Positions 10,438 to 20,306 of a DNA stretch of 64,000 nucleotides are shown here, piece after piece; the stretch's first letter is position 1, and each line of letters opens with the position of its first letter. The DNA lies in contig NZ_UFXX01000001.1 in NCBI RefSeq assembly GCF_900447535.1, positions 558,001 to 622,000 on the forward strand. Reading direction: 5' to 3'. A model generated the notes under the pieces. It saw only the letters and a program-made list of their open reading frames with translations, was not told the origin of the DNA and searched no databases. A program made the position numbers and the translations under genes. This DNA is from Dermacoccus nishinomiyaensis (GTDB taxonomy: Bacteria; Actinomycetota; Actinomycetes; Actinomycetales; Dermatophilaceae).

Positions 10438-11019
10438 ATGGGCATGCACACGTTGAGGCACGATGACGCGACGTATTTCGCCGACGTCGTCGAAACGGTC
10501 AAGGCCGCCGCCGTGCGCCCGCAGGTGCACCTCACCGAGGTGCCCGCGCCGCGTCGCATCGCCCCGCACGCCGTCGCGTTCTCGGCGGAGGTCGTCGACC
10601 CCAAGAACGCTGACGACGTCCTCGGCACCGGCCGTTTCGTCCTGCTGCACGACCCCGCCTCCCCCGAGGCGTGGCACGGTACCTGGCGCATCGTGACGTT
10701 CGCGCGCGCCGAACTCGAATCCGAGATGGCGACCGACCCTGCGCTCGGCGCCGTCGGTTGGGACTGGCTCCTCGAATCGCTCAAGGACGCAGACGCGACC
10801 TACTCCGCGGAGGCCGGCACTGTCACCCGTGTCGTCAACGAGAGCTTCGGCGGTCTCGGCGAGCGCCCCTCCGGCGTCGAACTCGAGGTCCGTGCGTCAT
10901 GGACGCCCGACGAGTCGAACATCGCCGCGCACCTGCTCGGCTGGTCGAACCTCATGTGCACCGTCGCCGGTCTGCCCCCCGTTCCGGAAGGTGTGACGGC
11001 GCTTCCCGGGCGCTTCTGA
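10438..11019 (+). CDS. DUF3000 domain-containing protein
   Basis: 193-residue soluble protein of the actinobacteria-specific DUF3000 family, function unknown. It covers the whole family length, with the conserved WHGTWRIVTFARAELESEMA and VGWDWLLESL blocks and the C-terminal LLGWSNLMCTVAGLPPVPEG. Only 3 bp separate it from the ribonuclease D gene downstream, and this pairing is conserved in many actinobacteria, so a link with RNA processing is possible but unproven. The start is supported by the -10 box immediately upstream. Confidence 0.9.
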   Translation: MGMHTLRHDDATYFADVVETVKAAAVRPQVHLTEVPAPRRIAPHAVAFSAEVVDPKNADDVLGTGRFVLLHDPASPEAWHGTWRIVTFARAELESEMATDPALGAVGWDWLLESLKDADATYSAEAGTVTRVVNESFGGLGERPSGVELEVRASWTPDESNIAAHLLGWSNLMCTVAGLPPVPEGVTALPGRF

Positions 11020-11022
11020 TCC

Positions 11023-12402
11023 ATGAACGACTCCCCCACCTCACGACCCGCGGCGCACCGCGACGAAGCCCCGCCAGCGCGGCGAGCGAGCGACGAGCCG
11101 GTGTCGGCCCGCTCTTCCTCGAGTGAATCCCCGGAACCGCAGGAAACGCCCGCGTACCCCCTCCTCGAAGCACCGGCGGACGGCGTCCCGGACGTCATCA
11201 CGACCGCTGCTCAACTCAAGGAATGCTGCGCCGCCATTCGTGCTGGCCACGGCCCGGTCGCCATCGACGCCGAGCGCGCCTCGGGTTTCCGCTACGGCAA
11301 CGACGCCTATCTCGTGCAGTTGCGCCGCGAGGGCTCGGGTACGTGGCTCATCGACCCCGTCCCGCTCAACGATCTGAGCAGCCTCAACACCGCGATCGGC
11401 AGTGCGGAGTGGGTGCTGCACGCCGCGACGCAGGATCTGCCGTGCCTCAAGGCCCTCGGTCTGCGCCCGCGCAAGCTGTTCGACACCGAACTCGGCTCAC
11501 GTCTCGCGGGTCTGCCGCGCGTCGGCCTCGCCGCCGTCACCGAGCACTTCGTCGGTGTGACGCTCGCGAAGGAGCACTCGGCGGTCGACTGGTCGACGCG
11601 CCCCCTGCCGCACGATTGGCTCGTCTATGCGGCGCTCGACGTGGAGCGGCTCGTCCAGGTGCGTGACGCGCTCGCCGCTGACCTCGAGGCGCAGGGCAAG
11701 GCCGAGTGGGCGCGTCAGGAGTTCGAGGCACTGCTCGACTTCGAGGGCCCGACGCCGAAGAAAGAGCCGTGGCGACGCACGTCCGGCCTGCACGCCCTGC
11801 GTGACCTGCGTCAGCTCGCCCGCGTGCGCGCCCTGTGGCAGACGCGCGAGGACATCGCGCAACGCCGCGACACGACGCCCGGGCGCGTTTTGCCCGACGC
11901 CCTCATCATCGACCTCGCACGACGCAACCCGCACGACACCTCCGGCCTCGTCGGCCCGCCCGCCATCCGCCCGCGCGTCGGTGACGGTTCCGCGCGACGC
12001 CGCCGTCCGCGTCCTGCGCACCGGGGTCTCGCGCGCTACGGCGAGCGTTGGCTCGCGGCGCTGAAGGCCGCCGACGCCTTGCCGAACCGCGAGCTGCCGA
12101 CGGCGACGCAGCGAACCTCGGCTCCCCCGCCGATCCGCGCGTGGCATGACAAGAACCCGGCAGCGGCCGGGCGTCTTGACGACGTCCGTTACGGCTTGCA
12201 GCGCTTCAGCGAGGAGCGTCGCGTACCCGTCGAGAATCTCGTGACGCCCGATCTGCTGCGCCGCGTCATCTGGTCACCGCCCGCCGACACGAGCGAGGAC
12301 GGCTGGCACGCGGCGCTGAGCGCCGGCGGAGCTCGCCCGTGGCAGTGCGACATCGTCGCTCCGCTGCTCGCCGAGGCGGCTCTCGACCACCCGTCGCGCT
12401 GA
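11023..12402 (+). CDS. rnd: Ribonuclease D-type 3'-5' exonuclease with HRDC domain
   Basis: 459 residues. After a low-complexity N-terminus of about 60 residues comes a DEDD exonuclease domain. VAIDAERASGFRYGNDAYLV carries the first Asp/Glu pair, LHAATQDLPCL the second Asp and YAALDVERLVQVRDAL the YxxxD motif, all required for two-metal catalysis. The second half contains an HRDC-like helical domain (LHALRDLRQLARVRALWQTR) that binds nucleic acid. Likely role: 3' end trimming of tRNA and other stable RNAs. Co-transcribed with the DUF3000 gene 3 bp upstream. Confidence 0.9.
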   Translation: MNDSPTSRPAAHRDEAPPARRASDEPVSARSSSSESPEPQETPAYPLLEAPADGVPDVITTAAQLKECCAAIRAGHGPVAIDAERASGFRYGNDAYLVQLRREGSGTWLIDPVPLNDLSSLNTAIGSAEWVLHAATQDLPCLKALGLRPRKLFDTELGSRLAGLPRVGLAAVTEHFVGVTLAKEHSAVDWSTRPLPHDWLVYAALDVERLVQVRDALAADLEAQGKAEWARQEFEALLDFEGPTPKKEPWRRTSGLHALRDLRQLARVRALWQTREDIAQRRDTTPGRVLPDALIIDLARRNPHDTSGLVGPPAIRPRVGDGSARRRRPRPAHRGLARYGERWLAALKAADALPNRELPTATQRTSAPPPIRAWHDKNPAAAGRLDDVRYGLQRFSEERRVPVENLVTPDLLRRVIWSPPADTSEDGWHAALSAGGARPWQCDIVAPLLAEAALDHPSR

Positions 12403-12467
12403 CGCCCTGCACGCCCGGCCCACGGGTCCCCGCCGTGCCTGCACGCCCACCGAACGCCCGCTGCAGC

Positions 12468-12529
12468 TGCGTCACGTGCCGCTGCGTGCGGTCAGTCAGG
12501 ACTGACGCACGCAGCGCCGGGTGACTCAC
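12468..12529. repeat. Long intergenic palindrome, copy 2 of the GTCAGTCAGGACTGAC family
   Basis: The core GTCAGTC-AG-GACTGAC (12491-12506) is flanked by CGCTGCGTGC (12480-12489) and its complement GCACGCAGCG (12507-12516), with one bulged G. Outside that, TGCGTCAC and TGACTCA give a weaker third layer. The element resembles copy 1 at 6253 in core, in the outer TGAGTCAC-like ends and in position just after a gene end. It follows ribonuclease D by about 65 bp. Confidence 0.75.
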
Positions 12530-12629
12530 CCAGCCCCCTCCCGTGCACGAATCCGCCCCCTTTCGTACTCAGCGGTAACAAAGCGCGTTAGCCTGGGCAC
12601 GTCAGCTTCGTCTAGCTTCGGGAGGCATC

Positions 12630-13847
12630 GTGCCCCGCACGCTCCATGAGGTCGTCTTCGTCGACGGTGTTCGCACGCCGTTCGGCAAGGCCGGTGAGAA
12701 GGGCATGTACGCCCAGACCCGCGCCGACGACCTGGTCATCAAGTGCATTCGTGAACTCATGCGCCGTCAGCCGAACCTGCCGCCGGAGCGCGTCGACGAG
12801 GTCGCCATCGCGGCCACGACGCAGATCGGCGACCAGGGTCTGACGATCGGGCGCATGGCCGCCCTGCTGTCGGGTCTGCCCAAGTCGGTGCCCGGTTACG
12901 CCATCGACCGCATGTGCGCGGGCGCGATGACGGCCGTGACGACGTCCGCGTCCGGCATCGCGTTCGGCGCGTACGACGTCGTCATCGCCGGTGGTGTCGA
13001 GCACATGGGCCGCCACCCCATGGGTGAGGGCACCGACCCGAACCCGCGCATCGTCGCCGAGAAGCTCGTCGACCCGAGCGCCCTGGTCATGGGCAAGACG
13101 GCCGAGAACCTGCACGACCGTTACCCGGCGATCACGAAGGAGCGCTGCGACGCGTTCGCCGTCGCCAGCCAGAACAAGCTCGCGAAGGCGTACGCGGAGG
13201 GCAAGATCCAGCAGGATCTCGTGCCCGTCGCGACGCGCAACGTCGAGAAGGGCTGGGGCCTGGCCACGGCCGACGAGCCGCCGCGCCCCGGCACGACCGT
13301 CGAGGAACTGGCCAAGCTGAAGACGCCGTTCCGTGCGCACGGCAACGTGACGGCCGGTAACGCGGCCGGTCTCAACGACGGTGCGACGGCGTGCATCCTC
13401 GCCTCCGAGGAGAGCGCGAAGGAGCTCGGCCTGCCCGTCGGCATGCGCCTGGTCGACTTCGCGTTCGTCGGCGTCGACCCCGAGGTCATGGGCATCGGCC
13501 CCGTCCCGGCCACCGAGAAGGCTCTCGCCAAGGCGGGCCTGACGATCGACGACATCGACCTGTTCGAACTCAACGAGGCCTTCGCCGTGCAGGTGCTGGC
13601 CTTCCTCGACCACTTCGGCATCGACGCCGACGACGAGCGCGTCAACGCCTACGGCGGCGCCATCGCGACGGGTCACCCGCTCGCGAGCTCCGGCGTGCGT
13701 CTCATGACGCAGCTGTCGCGCCAGTTCGCCGAGCACCCCGAGGCGCGCTACGGCGTCACCGCGATGTGCATCGGCATCGGCATGGGTGGCTGTGTCATCT
13801 GGGAGAACCCCAACCACCCTGACTACGGCAAGGAGAAGACGGCCTGA
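12630..13847 (+). CDS. fadA: Acetyl-CoA C-acyltransferase (thiolase) of fatty-acid beta-oxidation
   Basis: 405 residues. Catalyses thiolytic cleavage of 3-ketoacyl-CoA. The acylated Cys is in AIDRMCAGAMTAVTTSASG (about residue 95), the catalytic His in GGAIATGHPLASSGVRLMTQ, and the second Cys in MCIGIGMGGCVIWE at the C-terminus. GTG start with GGGAGG at correct spacing. Its stop overlaps the start of the fadB gene by one base (TGATG), so the two subunits of the trifunctional complex are co-translated. A likely promoter lies in the 100 bp upstream, but I could not assign it with confidence. Confidence 0.95.
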   Translation: MPRTLHEVVFVDGVRTPFGKAGEKGMYAQTRADDLVIKCIRELMRRQPNLPPERVDEVAIAATTQIGDQGLTIGRMAALLSGLPKSVPGYAIDRMCAGAMTAVTTSASGIAFGAYDVVIAGGVEHMGRHPMGEGTDPNPRIVAEKLVDPSALVMGKTAENLHDRYPAITKERCDAFAVASQNKLAKAYAEGKIQQDLVPVATRNVEKGWGLATADEPPRPGTTVEELAKLKTPFRAHGNVTAGNAAGLNDGATACILASEESAKELGLPVGMRLVDFAFVGVDPEVMGIGPVPATEKALAKAGLTIDDIDLFELNEAFAVQVLAFLDHFGIDADDERVNAYGGAIATGHPLASSGVRLMTQLSRQFAEHPEARYGVTAMCIGIGMGGCVIWENPNHPDYGKEKTA

Positions 13848-15976
13848 TGAGCGACAACCAGACACAGTCGAGCGCCGAGAACGCGCGCGCCGAGGTCGTC
13901 ACGCACGCCCTCAGCCAGGACATCACGCTGCCGTCGACCGACGGCAAGGGCGCCGGGACGTTCGTGCTCGTCACCCTCGACAACGGCTTCGACCACACGA
14001 AGCCGAACAGCTTTGGCCCACAGGGCCTCGCGGAGCTGGAGAAGGCCGTCGACGCCGCCGCCGAGCGCGCCGCGAAGGGCGAGATCGTCGGTTTCGGTGT
14101 GACGGGCAAGCCGTTCATCATGGCCGTCGGCGCCGACCTCATGGCGCTGCCGTCGATCACCGACCGTGAGCAGGCCGTCGACATCGCCGAGCAGGGTCAC
14201 CGCGTCTTCTCGAAGATCGCCGACCTCGACGTGCCGACGTTCGCGTTCGTCAACGGCGCATCGATGGGTGGTGGCGTCGAGATCGGTCTCTACTGCGACT
14301 ACCGCACGATGAGCGCCGACGTGCCCGCCTACTCGCTGCCCGAGTGCTTCCTCGGCCTCGTGCCCGGCTGGGGCGGCACGTACCTGCTGCCGAACCTCAT
14401 CGGCGTGGAGAACGCGCTGCAGCTCATCATCACGAACCCGCTGAGCAACAACAAGATGGCGACGGGTGCCCAGGCGTTCAAGCTGGGTGTCGCCGACGAG
14501 CTGCTCGCCCCCGTCACGTTCCTCGAGGACTCCCTCGCCTTCGCGGCCGCCGTCATCAGCGGCGAGAAGAAGGTCGAGCGCCCGGAGGTCAACAAGGACG
14601 AGGCCGCGTGGAAGGCCGCGTGCGACAAGGCCCGCGCCTTCACGATGCAGAAGACCGGTGGCGCCGCCCCCGCTCCGCTGCGCGCCATCGACCTCGTCGA
14701 GGCCGCCCGCACGAACACGCGGGCGCAGGGCTTCGCCGGTGAGGACCAGGCGCTCGGCGACCTCATCATGAGCGACGAACTGCGCGCCGGTCTGTACGCG
14801 TTCAACCTCGTCCAGAAGCGTGCGAAGCGACCCGCTGGTGCGCCGGACAAGGCGCTCGCGCGCAAGGTGACGAAGGTCGGCGTCGTCGGCGCCGGTCTCA
14901 TGGCCAGCCAGATGGCGCTGCTGTTCATCCGCCGCCTCGACGTGCCCGTCATCATGACGGACCTCGACCAGGCACGCGTCGACAAGGGTGTCGGCTACGT
15001 CCACGACGAGATCGACAAGCTGCTCGCCAAGGGCCGCATCTCGCAGGACAAGGCGAACCGTCTCAAGGGCCTCATCACGGGTTCGACGAGCAAGGACGGC
15101 TTCGCGGACGCCGACTTCGTCATCGAGGCCGTCTTCGAAGAGATGGGTGTCAAGAAGAGCGTCTGGGCCGAGGTCGAGCAGATCGTCACGCCCGAGTGCG
15201 TCCTCGCGACGAACACCTCGTCGCTGTCGATCACCGAGATGGCAGCGGACCTGAAGCACCCCGAGCGGGTCGTCGGGTTCCACTTCTTCAACCCCGTCGC
15301 CGTCATGCCGCTGCTGGAGATCATCCGCGGCGAGAAGACGGACGACGCGACGCTCGCCACGGCGTTCGCCACCGGCAAGTCGCTGAAGAAGACGTGCATC
15401 CTCGTGAAGAACTCCCCCTCGTTCGTCGTGAACCGCCTCCTCGGCCGGTTCATGGGCGAGGCGGGCAAGATCGTCGATGAGGGCACGCCCGTCGAGGTCG
15501 TCGAGAAGGCGTTCGCCGGTGTCACCCCGATGCCGCCGTTCATGCTCATCTCGCTCGTCGGCCCCGCCATCGCGCTGCACAACTCGGAGACGCTGCACGG
15601 CGCCTTCCCGGAGCGCTTCTACGTCTCGCCGAACCTCGCGAAGGTCGTCGAGGAGAAGATCCCGAGCTTCTACGGCGCCGACGGCAAGCTCGACGACTCG
15701 ATCTTCGAGAAGTTCAGCAAGCCGGCGGACGCGAAGGTGCTCACCGAGGAGCAGGTGCGCGAGCAGGCCCTGTCGGCACTGGCCGACGAGACCCGTCGCA
15801 TGCTCGACGAGGAGGTCGTCGCGGCCCCGATGGACATCGACCTCGCGATGATCACCGGCGCCGGCTTCCCGTTCTGGAACGGCGGCGTGACGCCGCTGCT
15901 CGACCGCACCGGCATCGCCGAGAAGGTCACCGGTCAGCGCTTCCTGCCGAAGGGCGCCGCGAGCGTCGCCCGCTGA
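13847..15976 (+). CDS. fadB: Fatty-acid oxidation complex alpha subunit (enoyl-CoA hydratase / 3-hydroxyacyl-CoA dehydrogenase)
   Basis: 709-residue bifunctional enzyme. Residues about 20-290 form a crotonase-fold hydratase (oxyanion-hole segment NGASMGGGVEIGLYCDYRTM; LPECFLGLVPGWGGTYLLPN with the catalytic Glu). From about 340 comes the Rossmann domain of the dehydrogenase (VGVVGAGLMASQMALLF), with FHFFNPVAVMPLLEIIRG and VKNSPSFVVNRLLGRFMGEA as 3HCDH signatures. The C-terminal helical domain ends at the stop. Works with FadA in the same operon to carry out three steps of each beta-oxidation cycle. Confidence 0.95.
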   Translation: MSDNQTQSSAENARAEVVTHALSQDITLPSTDGKGAGTFVLVTLDNGFDHTKPNSFGPQGLAELEKAVDAAAERAAKGEIVGFGVTGKPFIMAVGADLMALPSITDREQAVDIAEQGHRVFSKIADLDVPTFAFVNGASMGGGVEIGLYCDYRTMSADVPAYSLPECFLGLVPGWGGTYLLPNLIGVENALQLIITNPLSNNKMATGAQAFKLGVADELLAPVTFLEDSLAFAAAVISGEKKVERPEVNKDEAAWKAACDKARAFTMQKTGGAAPAPLRAIDLVEAARTNTRAQGFAGEDQALGDLIMSDELRAGLYAFNLVQKRAKRPAGAPDKALARKVTKVGVVGAGLMASQMALLFIRRLDVPVIMTDLDQARVDKGVGYVHDEIDKLLAKGRISQDKANRLKGLITGSTSKDGFADADFVIEAVFEEMGVKKSVWAEVEQIVTPECVLATNTSSLSITEMAADLKHPERVVGFHFFNPVAVMPLLEIIRGEKTDDATLATAFATGKSLKKTCILVKNSPSFVVNRLLGRFMGEAGKIVDEGTPVEVVEKAFAGVTPMPPFMLISLVGPAIALHNSETLHGAFPERFYVSPNLAKVVEEKIPSFYGADGKLDDSIFEKFSKPADAKVLTEEQVREQALSALADETRRMLDEEVVAAPMDIDLAMITGAGFPFWNGGVTPLLDRTGIAEKVTGQRFLPKGAASVAR

Positions 15977-16300
15977 TCGCGGTCCTGACGTCGGCGTGAG
16001 CCGCCCACGCGGGGCGTACCTCTTGACGGGGTGCGCCCCGCGCCCGCGTCTCGACACGCCGACCGCGACGATTCGGGGCGCTCGCGGCGGTGGCATACCA
16101 TCGTTGAATCGCTGCGCATCGGCGAACCGCGACCGGCCACAGGGCCCGGTCGGCCGGCTCGCACCGGTGCGCGTGGGAATGACGGGGTGAACCGCAGTGT
16201 TCTTCCCGCCGACGCGTGACGTGCCCCCGGGTCGCGTCGCCGCTCGTCACACCTCGGCGTGATGGGTTCATCTGCACCAACTGATTCGGAGATTGTCACT
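15977..16300. other. fadAB-murA intergenic region (324 bp)
   Basis: Contains the hairpin described at 16008-16042 and otherwise GC-rich sequence in which I see no gene, tRNA or repeat. The murA promoter should lie in the second half, but no clear -35/-10 pair is evident. Confidence 0.6.
16008..16042 (+). terminator. Hairpin terminator after fadAB
   Basis: CGCGGGGCG (16008-16016) pairs exactly with CGCCCCGCG (16034-16042), and the stem continues inward to about 15 pairs with two wobbles. It lies 31 bp after the fadB stop. Confidence 0.7.
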
Positions 16301-17629
16301 GTGTCCAGCAACGCGCCCCTGAACCTTCGGATCATCGGCGGCAAGCAGCTGTCCGGGTCTATCGACGTGCGCACGAGCAAGAACGCCGCCGTCGCCTGCC
16401 TGTGCGCCGCGATGCTGAACAAGGGGCGCACGACGCTGCGCAACCTCGCGCGCATCGAAGAGGTCAACCGCATCACCGAGGTGCTCGACTCCATCGGCGT
16501 GCAGACGCGCTGGCTGCCGGGCACGAGCGACCTCGAGATCACGCCGCCCGCCAAGATCGACCTGTCGACGATCGACGAGGGCGCGGCGCGCCGCACCCGC
16601 ACGATCCTCATGTTCCTCGGCCCGCTCATGCACGAGTTCGACTCGTTCGAGCTGCCCAACGCCGGCGGGTGCGACCTCGGTGCGCGCACCGTCGAGCCGC
16701 ACCTGCACGCGCTGCGCGCGTTCGGCATGGAGGTCGTCGCGAAGGACGGGTACTACAACGTCGAGGTCAACAACTCGATCCGCCCGACGAAGCCGATCGT
16801 CCTCATCGAGCGCGGCGACACCGTCACCGAGAACGCCCTGTTCGCCGCAGCCCGCTACGAGGGCACGACGATCATCCGCAACGCCTCGAGCAACTACATG
16901 GTCCAGGATCTGTGCTTCTTCCTCGAGAAGCTCGGCGTGACGATCGAGGGCATCGGCACGACGACGCTCAAGATCACCGGCGTCGCCGAGATCAACGAGG
17001 ACGTCGAGTACTTCCCGAGCGAGGACCCGATCGAGGCGATGAGCCTCATCGCAGCCGCCATCGTCACGAAGTCCGAGATCACGATCAAGCGCGTGCCGAT
17101 CGAGTTCATGGAGATCGAACTGGCCATCCTCGAGGAGATGGGCTTCCAGTACGAGATGAGCGACGAGTACACCTCGGACAACGGCTTCACGCGCCTCGTC
17201 GACATCACGACGAAGCCGGGCCCGCTCAAGGCGCCGACGGACAAGATCCACCCGCTGCCCTTCCCCGGCCTCAACATCGACAACCTGCCGTTCTTCGCCG
17301 TCATCGCTGCGTGCGCCGAGGGCAAGACGCTCATCCACGACTGGGTGTACGAGAACCGCGCGATCTACCTCAACGAGCTGACGAAGATCGGTGCGACGGT
17401 GCACCTCATGGACCCGCACCGGGTCATGATCGAAGGCCCCGCCAAGTGGCGCGCAGCCGAGGTCATGTGCCCGCCCGCGCTGCGCCCCGGCGTCGTCATC
17501 TTGCTCGGCATGCTCGCCTGCCCCGGCACCTCGACGCTGCGCAACATCTACGTCATCAACCGTGGCTACGAGGAGCTCGACGAGCGTCTCAACGCACTCG
17601 GCGCCGACATCACGAGCTTCCAGGACTGA
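16301..17629 (+). CDS. murA: UDP-N-acetylglucosamine 1-carboxyvinyltransferase
   Basis: First committed enzyme of peptidoglycan synthesis; transfers enolpyruvate from PEP to UDP-GlcNAc. 442 residues. SGSIDVRTSKNAAVACLCAA carries the conserved Lys-Asn pair. NAGGCDLGARTVEPHLHAL is the active-site loop and keeps the Cys that fosfomycin alkylates, so target-based insensitivity through a Cys-to-Asp change is not present. RPGVVILLGMLACPGTSTL closes the domain. The open frame reaches back to 16259, but GTG 16301 with an upstream GGAG is preferred. Followed by a strong hairpin; transcribed alone. Confidence 0.92.
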   Translation: MSSNAPLNLRIIGGKQLSGSIDVRTSKNAAVACLCAAMLNKGRTTLRNLARIEEVNRITEVLDSIGVQTRWLPGTSDLEITPPAKIDLSTIDEGAARRTRTILMFLGPLMHEFDSFELPNAGGCDLGARTVEPHLHALRAFGMEVVAKDGYYNVEVNNSIRPTKPIVLIERGDTVTENALFAAARYEGTTIIRNASSNYMVQDLCFFLEKLGVTIEGIGTTTLKITGVAEINEDVEYFPSEDPIEAMSLIAAAIVTKSEITIKRVPIEFMEIELAILEEMGFQYEMSDEYTSDNGFTRLVDITTKPGPLKAPTDKIHPLPFPGLNIDNLPFFAVIAACAEGKTLIHDWVYENRAIYLNELTKIGATVHLMDPHRVMIEGPAKWRAAEVMCPPALRPGVVILLGMLACPGTSTLRNIYVINRGYEELDERLNALGADITSFQD

Positions 17630-17659
17630 TGCTCGACGGCTGCCTGCGCGGTATGCCAT

Positions 17660-17698
17660 GACGAAGCCCGCCCGGTCGCGTACCGGGCGGGCTTCGTC
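17660..17698. terminator. Perfect 17-bp hairpin between murA and hutI
   Basis: Arms 17660-17676 (GACGAAGCCCGCCCGGT) and 17682-17698 are exact complements with a 5-base loop. It serves two convergent genes, so probably terminates in both directions. Confidence 0.82.
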
Positions 17699-17718
17699 GT
17701 GTCTGGGGCCGGCGTTCC

Positions 17719-18894
17719 TCAGACCTCCAGCGTCCGCGCGATCGGCACGCCCGGTCGGTAGCAGAGGTGACGGTGGCTGGGCGCGTCGAGAACGGCGAGG
17801 TCAGCGCGCGCACCGGGGCGGATAACGCCCACGTCGTTGCGCCGCAGCGCCTGCGCGCCGCCGGCCGTCGCAGCCCACACGGCTTCGGCGGCGCTCATGC
17901 CCATCTCGCGCACGGCGAGGGCGATCATGAACGGCATCGAGTCGGAGTAGCACGTGCCCGGGTTGCAGTCGGTCGCGATGGCGACGCTGACGCCCGCGTC
18001 GATGAGGCGCCGCGCATCCGGGTAGGGCGAACGGGTCGAGAACTCGACGCCCGGCAGGAGCGTCGCGACGGTCGACGAATCGGCCAGTGCCGCAACGTCA
18101 CTCGCCGACAGATAGGTGCAGTGGTCGACGCTCGCCGCACCGAGCTCGACGGCGAGTTGGACGCCCGGTCCCTCCCCGAGCTGGCCGCCGTGCACACGCA
18201 GTTCGAGCCCCGCGTCTCGGCAGGCGCTCAGGATCGTCGCGCTCTCGTCGCCGTCGAAGGCGTGCGCACTGCCCGGCTCGCAGAACACGTCGGCCCAGCG
18301 AGCGTAAGGGCGGCACGCCTCGAGCATCTCGCCGCAGACGAGGTCGACGTAGGCGGCACGATCGCTGCCGCTCGGCACGACGTGGGCACCGAGATAGGTC
18401 GTCTCCGGGGTGAGCCGGCGGGCGATGCGCAGCGCTCGTGCCTCGTCCTCGACCGTCAGCCCGTAGCCCGACTTCACCTCGACGCACGTCGTGCCCTGCG
18501 CGCGCATCTCGGCGATGCGCCGCGCGACCAGCGCGGTGAGGCGGTCGTCGTCAGCGTCGCGGGTGGCGGCCACCGTGGTGGCGATCCCGCCCCCGTCGTA
18601 GCGCTCGCCCGCCATGCGGGCGGCGAACTCGGCCGAGCGGTCGCCGTCGAAGACGAGGTGTGCGTGGCTGTCGACGAAGCCGGGCATCAGTGCGGCGCCG
18701 TCGACGTCGACGCGGCGGTCGGCGTCCGGCGCTCGGCGCGCCTCGCCGACCCAGGCGATGCGGTCGTCTTCGACGACGATCGCCGCGTCGGTGAGGAGGC
18801 CGAGCAGGCGCTCGTCCTCGCTCGCGCCAGCGCGGGCGTGCTGCGGGTCGTTCGTCACGAGTTCGGCGATGCCGGTGACGAGCGTCGTCGTCAT
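17719..18894 (-). CDS. hutI: Imidazolonepropionase
   Basis: Third enzyme of histidine breakdown; hydrolyses imidazolonepropionate to N-formimidoyl-L-glutamate. 391 residues, amidohydrolase superfamily. Metal and substrate motifs appear in order: [17 protein letters not shown] (HxH), [43 protein letters not shown] and [19 protein letters not shown]. Last gene of the hut cluster; its start overlaps the hutF stop by 4 bp (ATGA), which indicates translational coupling. Confidence 0.95.
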   Translation of the reverse strand: MTTTLVTGIAELVTNDPQHARAGASEDERLLGLLTDAAIVVEDDRIAWVGEARRAPDADRRVDVDGAALMPGFVDSHAHLVFDGDRSAEFAARMAGERYDGGGIATTVAATRDADDDRLTALVARRIAEMRAQGTTCVEVKSGYGLTVEDEARALRIARRLTPETTYLGAHVVPSGSDRAAYVDLVCGEMLEACRPYARWADVFCEPGSAHAFDGDESATILSACRDAGLELRVHGGQLGEGPGVQLAVELGAASVDHCTYLSASDVAALADSSTVATLLPGVEFSTRSPYPDARRLIDAGVSVAIATDCNPGTCYSDSMPFMIALAVREMGMSAAEAVWAATAGGAQALRRNDVGVIRPGARADLAVLDAPSHRHLCYRPGVPIARTLEV

Positions 18895-20306
18895 GTCTGC
18901 CTCCAGAAGGAGTCGATGGCGTCGTGCAGGAGCCGCCCGATGCCGCCGGGCGCGAGCGTCTCTTCGAGGCGGTGGCGCCCGCCGCGCACGACGACGCGTC
19001 CGTCGACGATGACGTCCGTGACGTCCTGCGCAATCGCGGCGAGCAGGATCTGGTCAGGCGAACAGCCTGCGGTGCGCAGGGATTCGGCGTTGACGACGAC
19101 GAGGTCGGCGCGCGCTCCGACGACGATCTCGCCGGCGTCGGGCCAGCCGATGCCCGCGTGCCGCGTCGCCGCGGCGAGCAGGTCGCGCGGGCTCAGGCGA
19201 CCGCGCTCGTTACTCGTCAGCCGCTCGTGCATCTCGAGGCCGCGGGCTTCTTCGAACATGTCGATGACGGCGTGCTGGTCGCTGCCGAGGCTGAGCCGCG
19301 CGCCCGCGTCGTGCAGTGCAACGGCCGGCCCGATGCCGTCGGCAAGGTCGCGTTCGGTCGTCGGGCAGAAGCAGGCCGTCGCGCCCGCGCGGGCGAGCGT
19401 CGAGACGTCGTCGTCGCTCAGATGCGTCGCATGAACGGCGGAGAAGCGCTCGCTCAGTGCGCCGGCCTCGTGGAGCAGACCCACGGGCGTGCGCTGGTAG
19501 TGGGCCACTGCGGCGGCGTTCTCCGCAGGCTGTTCGGAGACATGGGCGTGGAGGATCTCCCCCGGCGTCGCGGCGACGACGTCCGCCAGTTCGTCCCGAG
19601 CGACAGCGCGCACCGAGTGAATGGCCGCGCCGACCACGGTGTTCTCGTCACTGAGTGCGTCCTCGCGCAACTGCGCGTGACGCCGCGCCCAGGCGTCGAC
19701 GGAGCCGTCGCTGAAGCGCCGCTGCTCAGCGCTCATCGCGGCGTGGCCATCGGTGTCGAGGCCTCCGTGGAGGTAACACGTGTCGAGCAGCGTGAGCCGG
19801 ATGCCGGCCTCGCGGGCCGCTTGACGCAGCGCAGAACCCATGGCGTTCGGGTCGTCGTAGGGCGTGCCGTCGGGGCGGTGGTGGACGTAGTGGAACTCCC
19901 CCACCGCCGTGACGCCGGCCAGCGCCATCTCGGCGTACACGGCGCGCGCCAGTGCGAGGTATGTCGACGGATCGAGCTGCGCCGCAACGCGATACATGCG
20001 TTCACGCCACGTCCAGAACGTGCCGCCATCGTCATGCGTGCGCCCGCGCAATGCGCGGTGGAACGCATGGCTGTGGCAGTTCGCGAAACCGGGCAGTGCG
20101 ACCCCGTCGAGCCTGATCACGTCGTCCGAGGATGCGTCGTCAGAGGAAACGCCACTCGGCGCCCCACCCGTCGATCCACCCGACAGCCCATCTCTCGGTG
20201 ACGCATTCGCCGTCACCTCGACCCATCGCCCGTCCTCCTCGACGAGTCGGACGTCGCGCGCGAGGCCGTCGCGAAGGTGCGCGAACGGCACGTGGTAGAT
20301 GGTCAT
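18891..20306 (-). CDS. hutF: Formimidoylglutamate deiminase
   Basis: 471 residues, amidohydrolase superfamily. Deiminates N-formimidoyl-L-glutamate to N-formyl-L-glutamate and ammonia. Motifs: [19 protein letters not shown] (HxH), [25 protein letters not shown] (His ligand), [14 protein letters not shown] and [18 protein letters not shown]. Presence of this gene shows that the cluster uses the two-step deiminase route rather than a one-step formimidoylglutamase. Overlaps its neighbours by 4 bp on each side, so it is tightly coupled to both hutI and the amidohydrolase gene. Confidence 0.94.
   Translation of the reverse strand: MTIYHVPFAHLRDGLARDVRLVEEDGRWVEVTANASPRDGLSGGSTGGAPSGVSSDDASSDDVIRLDGVALPGFANCHSHAFHRALRGRTHDDGGTFWTWRERMYRVAAQLDPSTYLALARAVYAEMALAGVTAVGEFHYVHHRPDGTPYDDPNAMGSALRQAAREAGIRLTLLDTCYLHGGLDTDGHAAMSAEQRRFSDGSVDAWARRHAQLREDALSDENTVVGAAIHSVRAVARDELADVVAATPGEILHAHVSEQPAENAAAVAHYQRTPVGLLHEAGALSERFSAVHATHLSDDDVSTLARAGATACFCPTTERDLADGIGPAVALHDAGARLSLGSDQHAVIDMFEEARGLEMHERLTSNERGRLSPRDLLAAATRHAGIGWPDAGEIVVGARADLVVVNAESLRTAGCSPDQILLAAIAQDVTDVIVDGRVVVRGGRHRLEETLAPGGIGRLLHDAIDSFWRQT

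Noticed and set aside
13823-16096. 757-codon antisense frame covering fadB
   Set aside because: Shadow of a high-GC gene; amino-acid make-up (RDDL, EVRR runs) and lack of any motif speak against coding.
16268-17659. 463-codon antisense frame over murA
   Set aside because: Same shadow effect; murA is clearly encoded on the plus strand.
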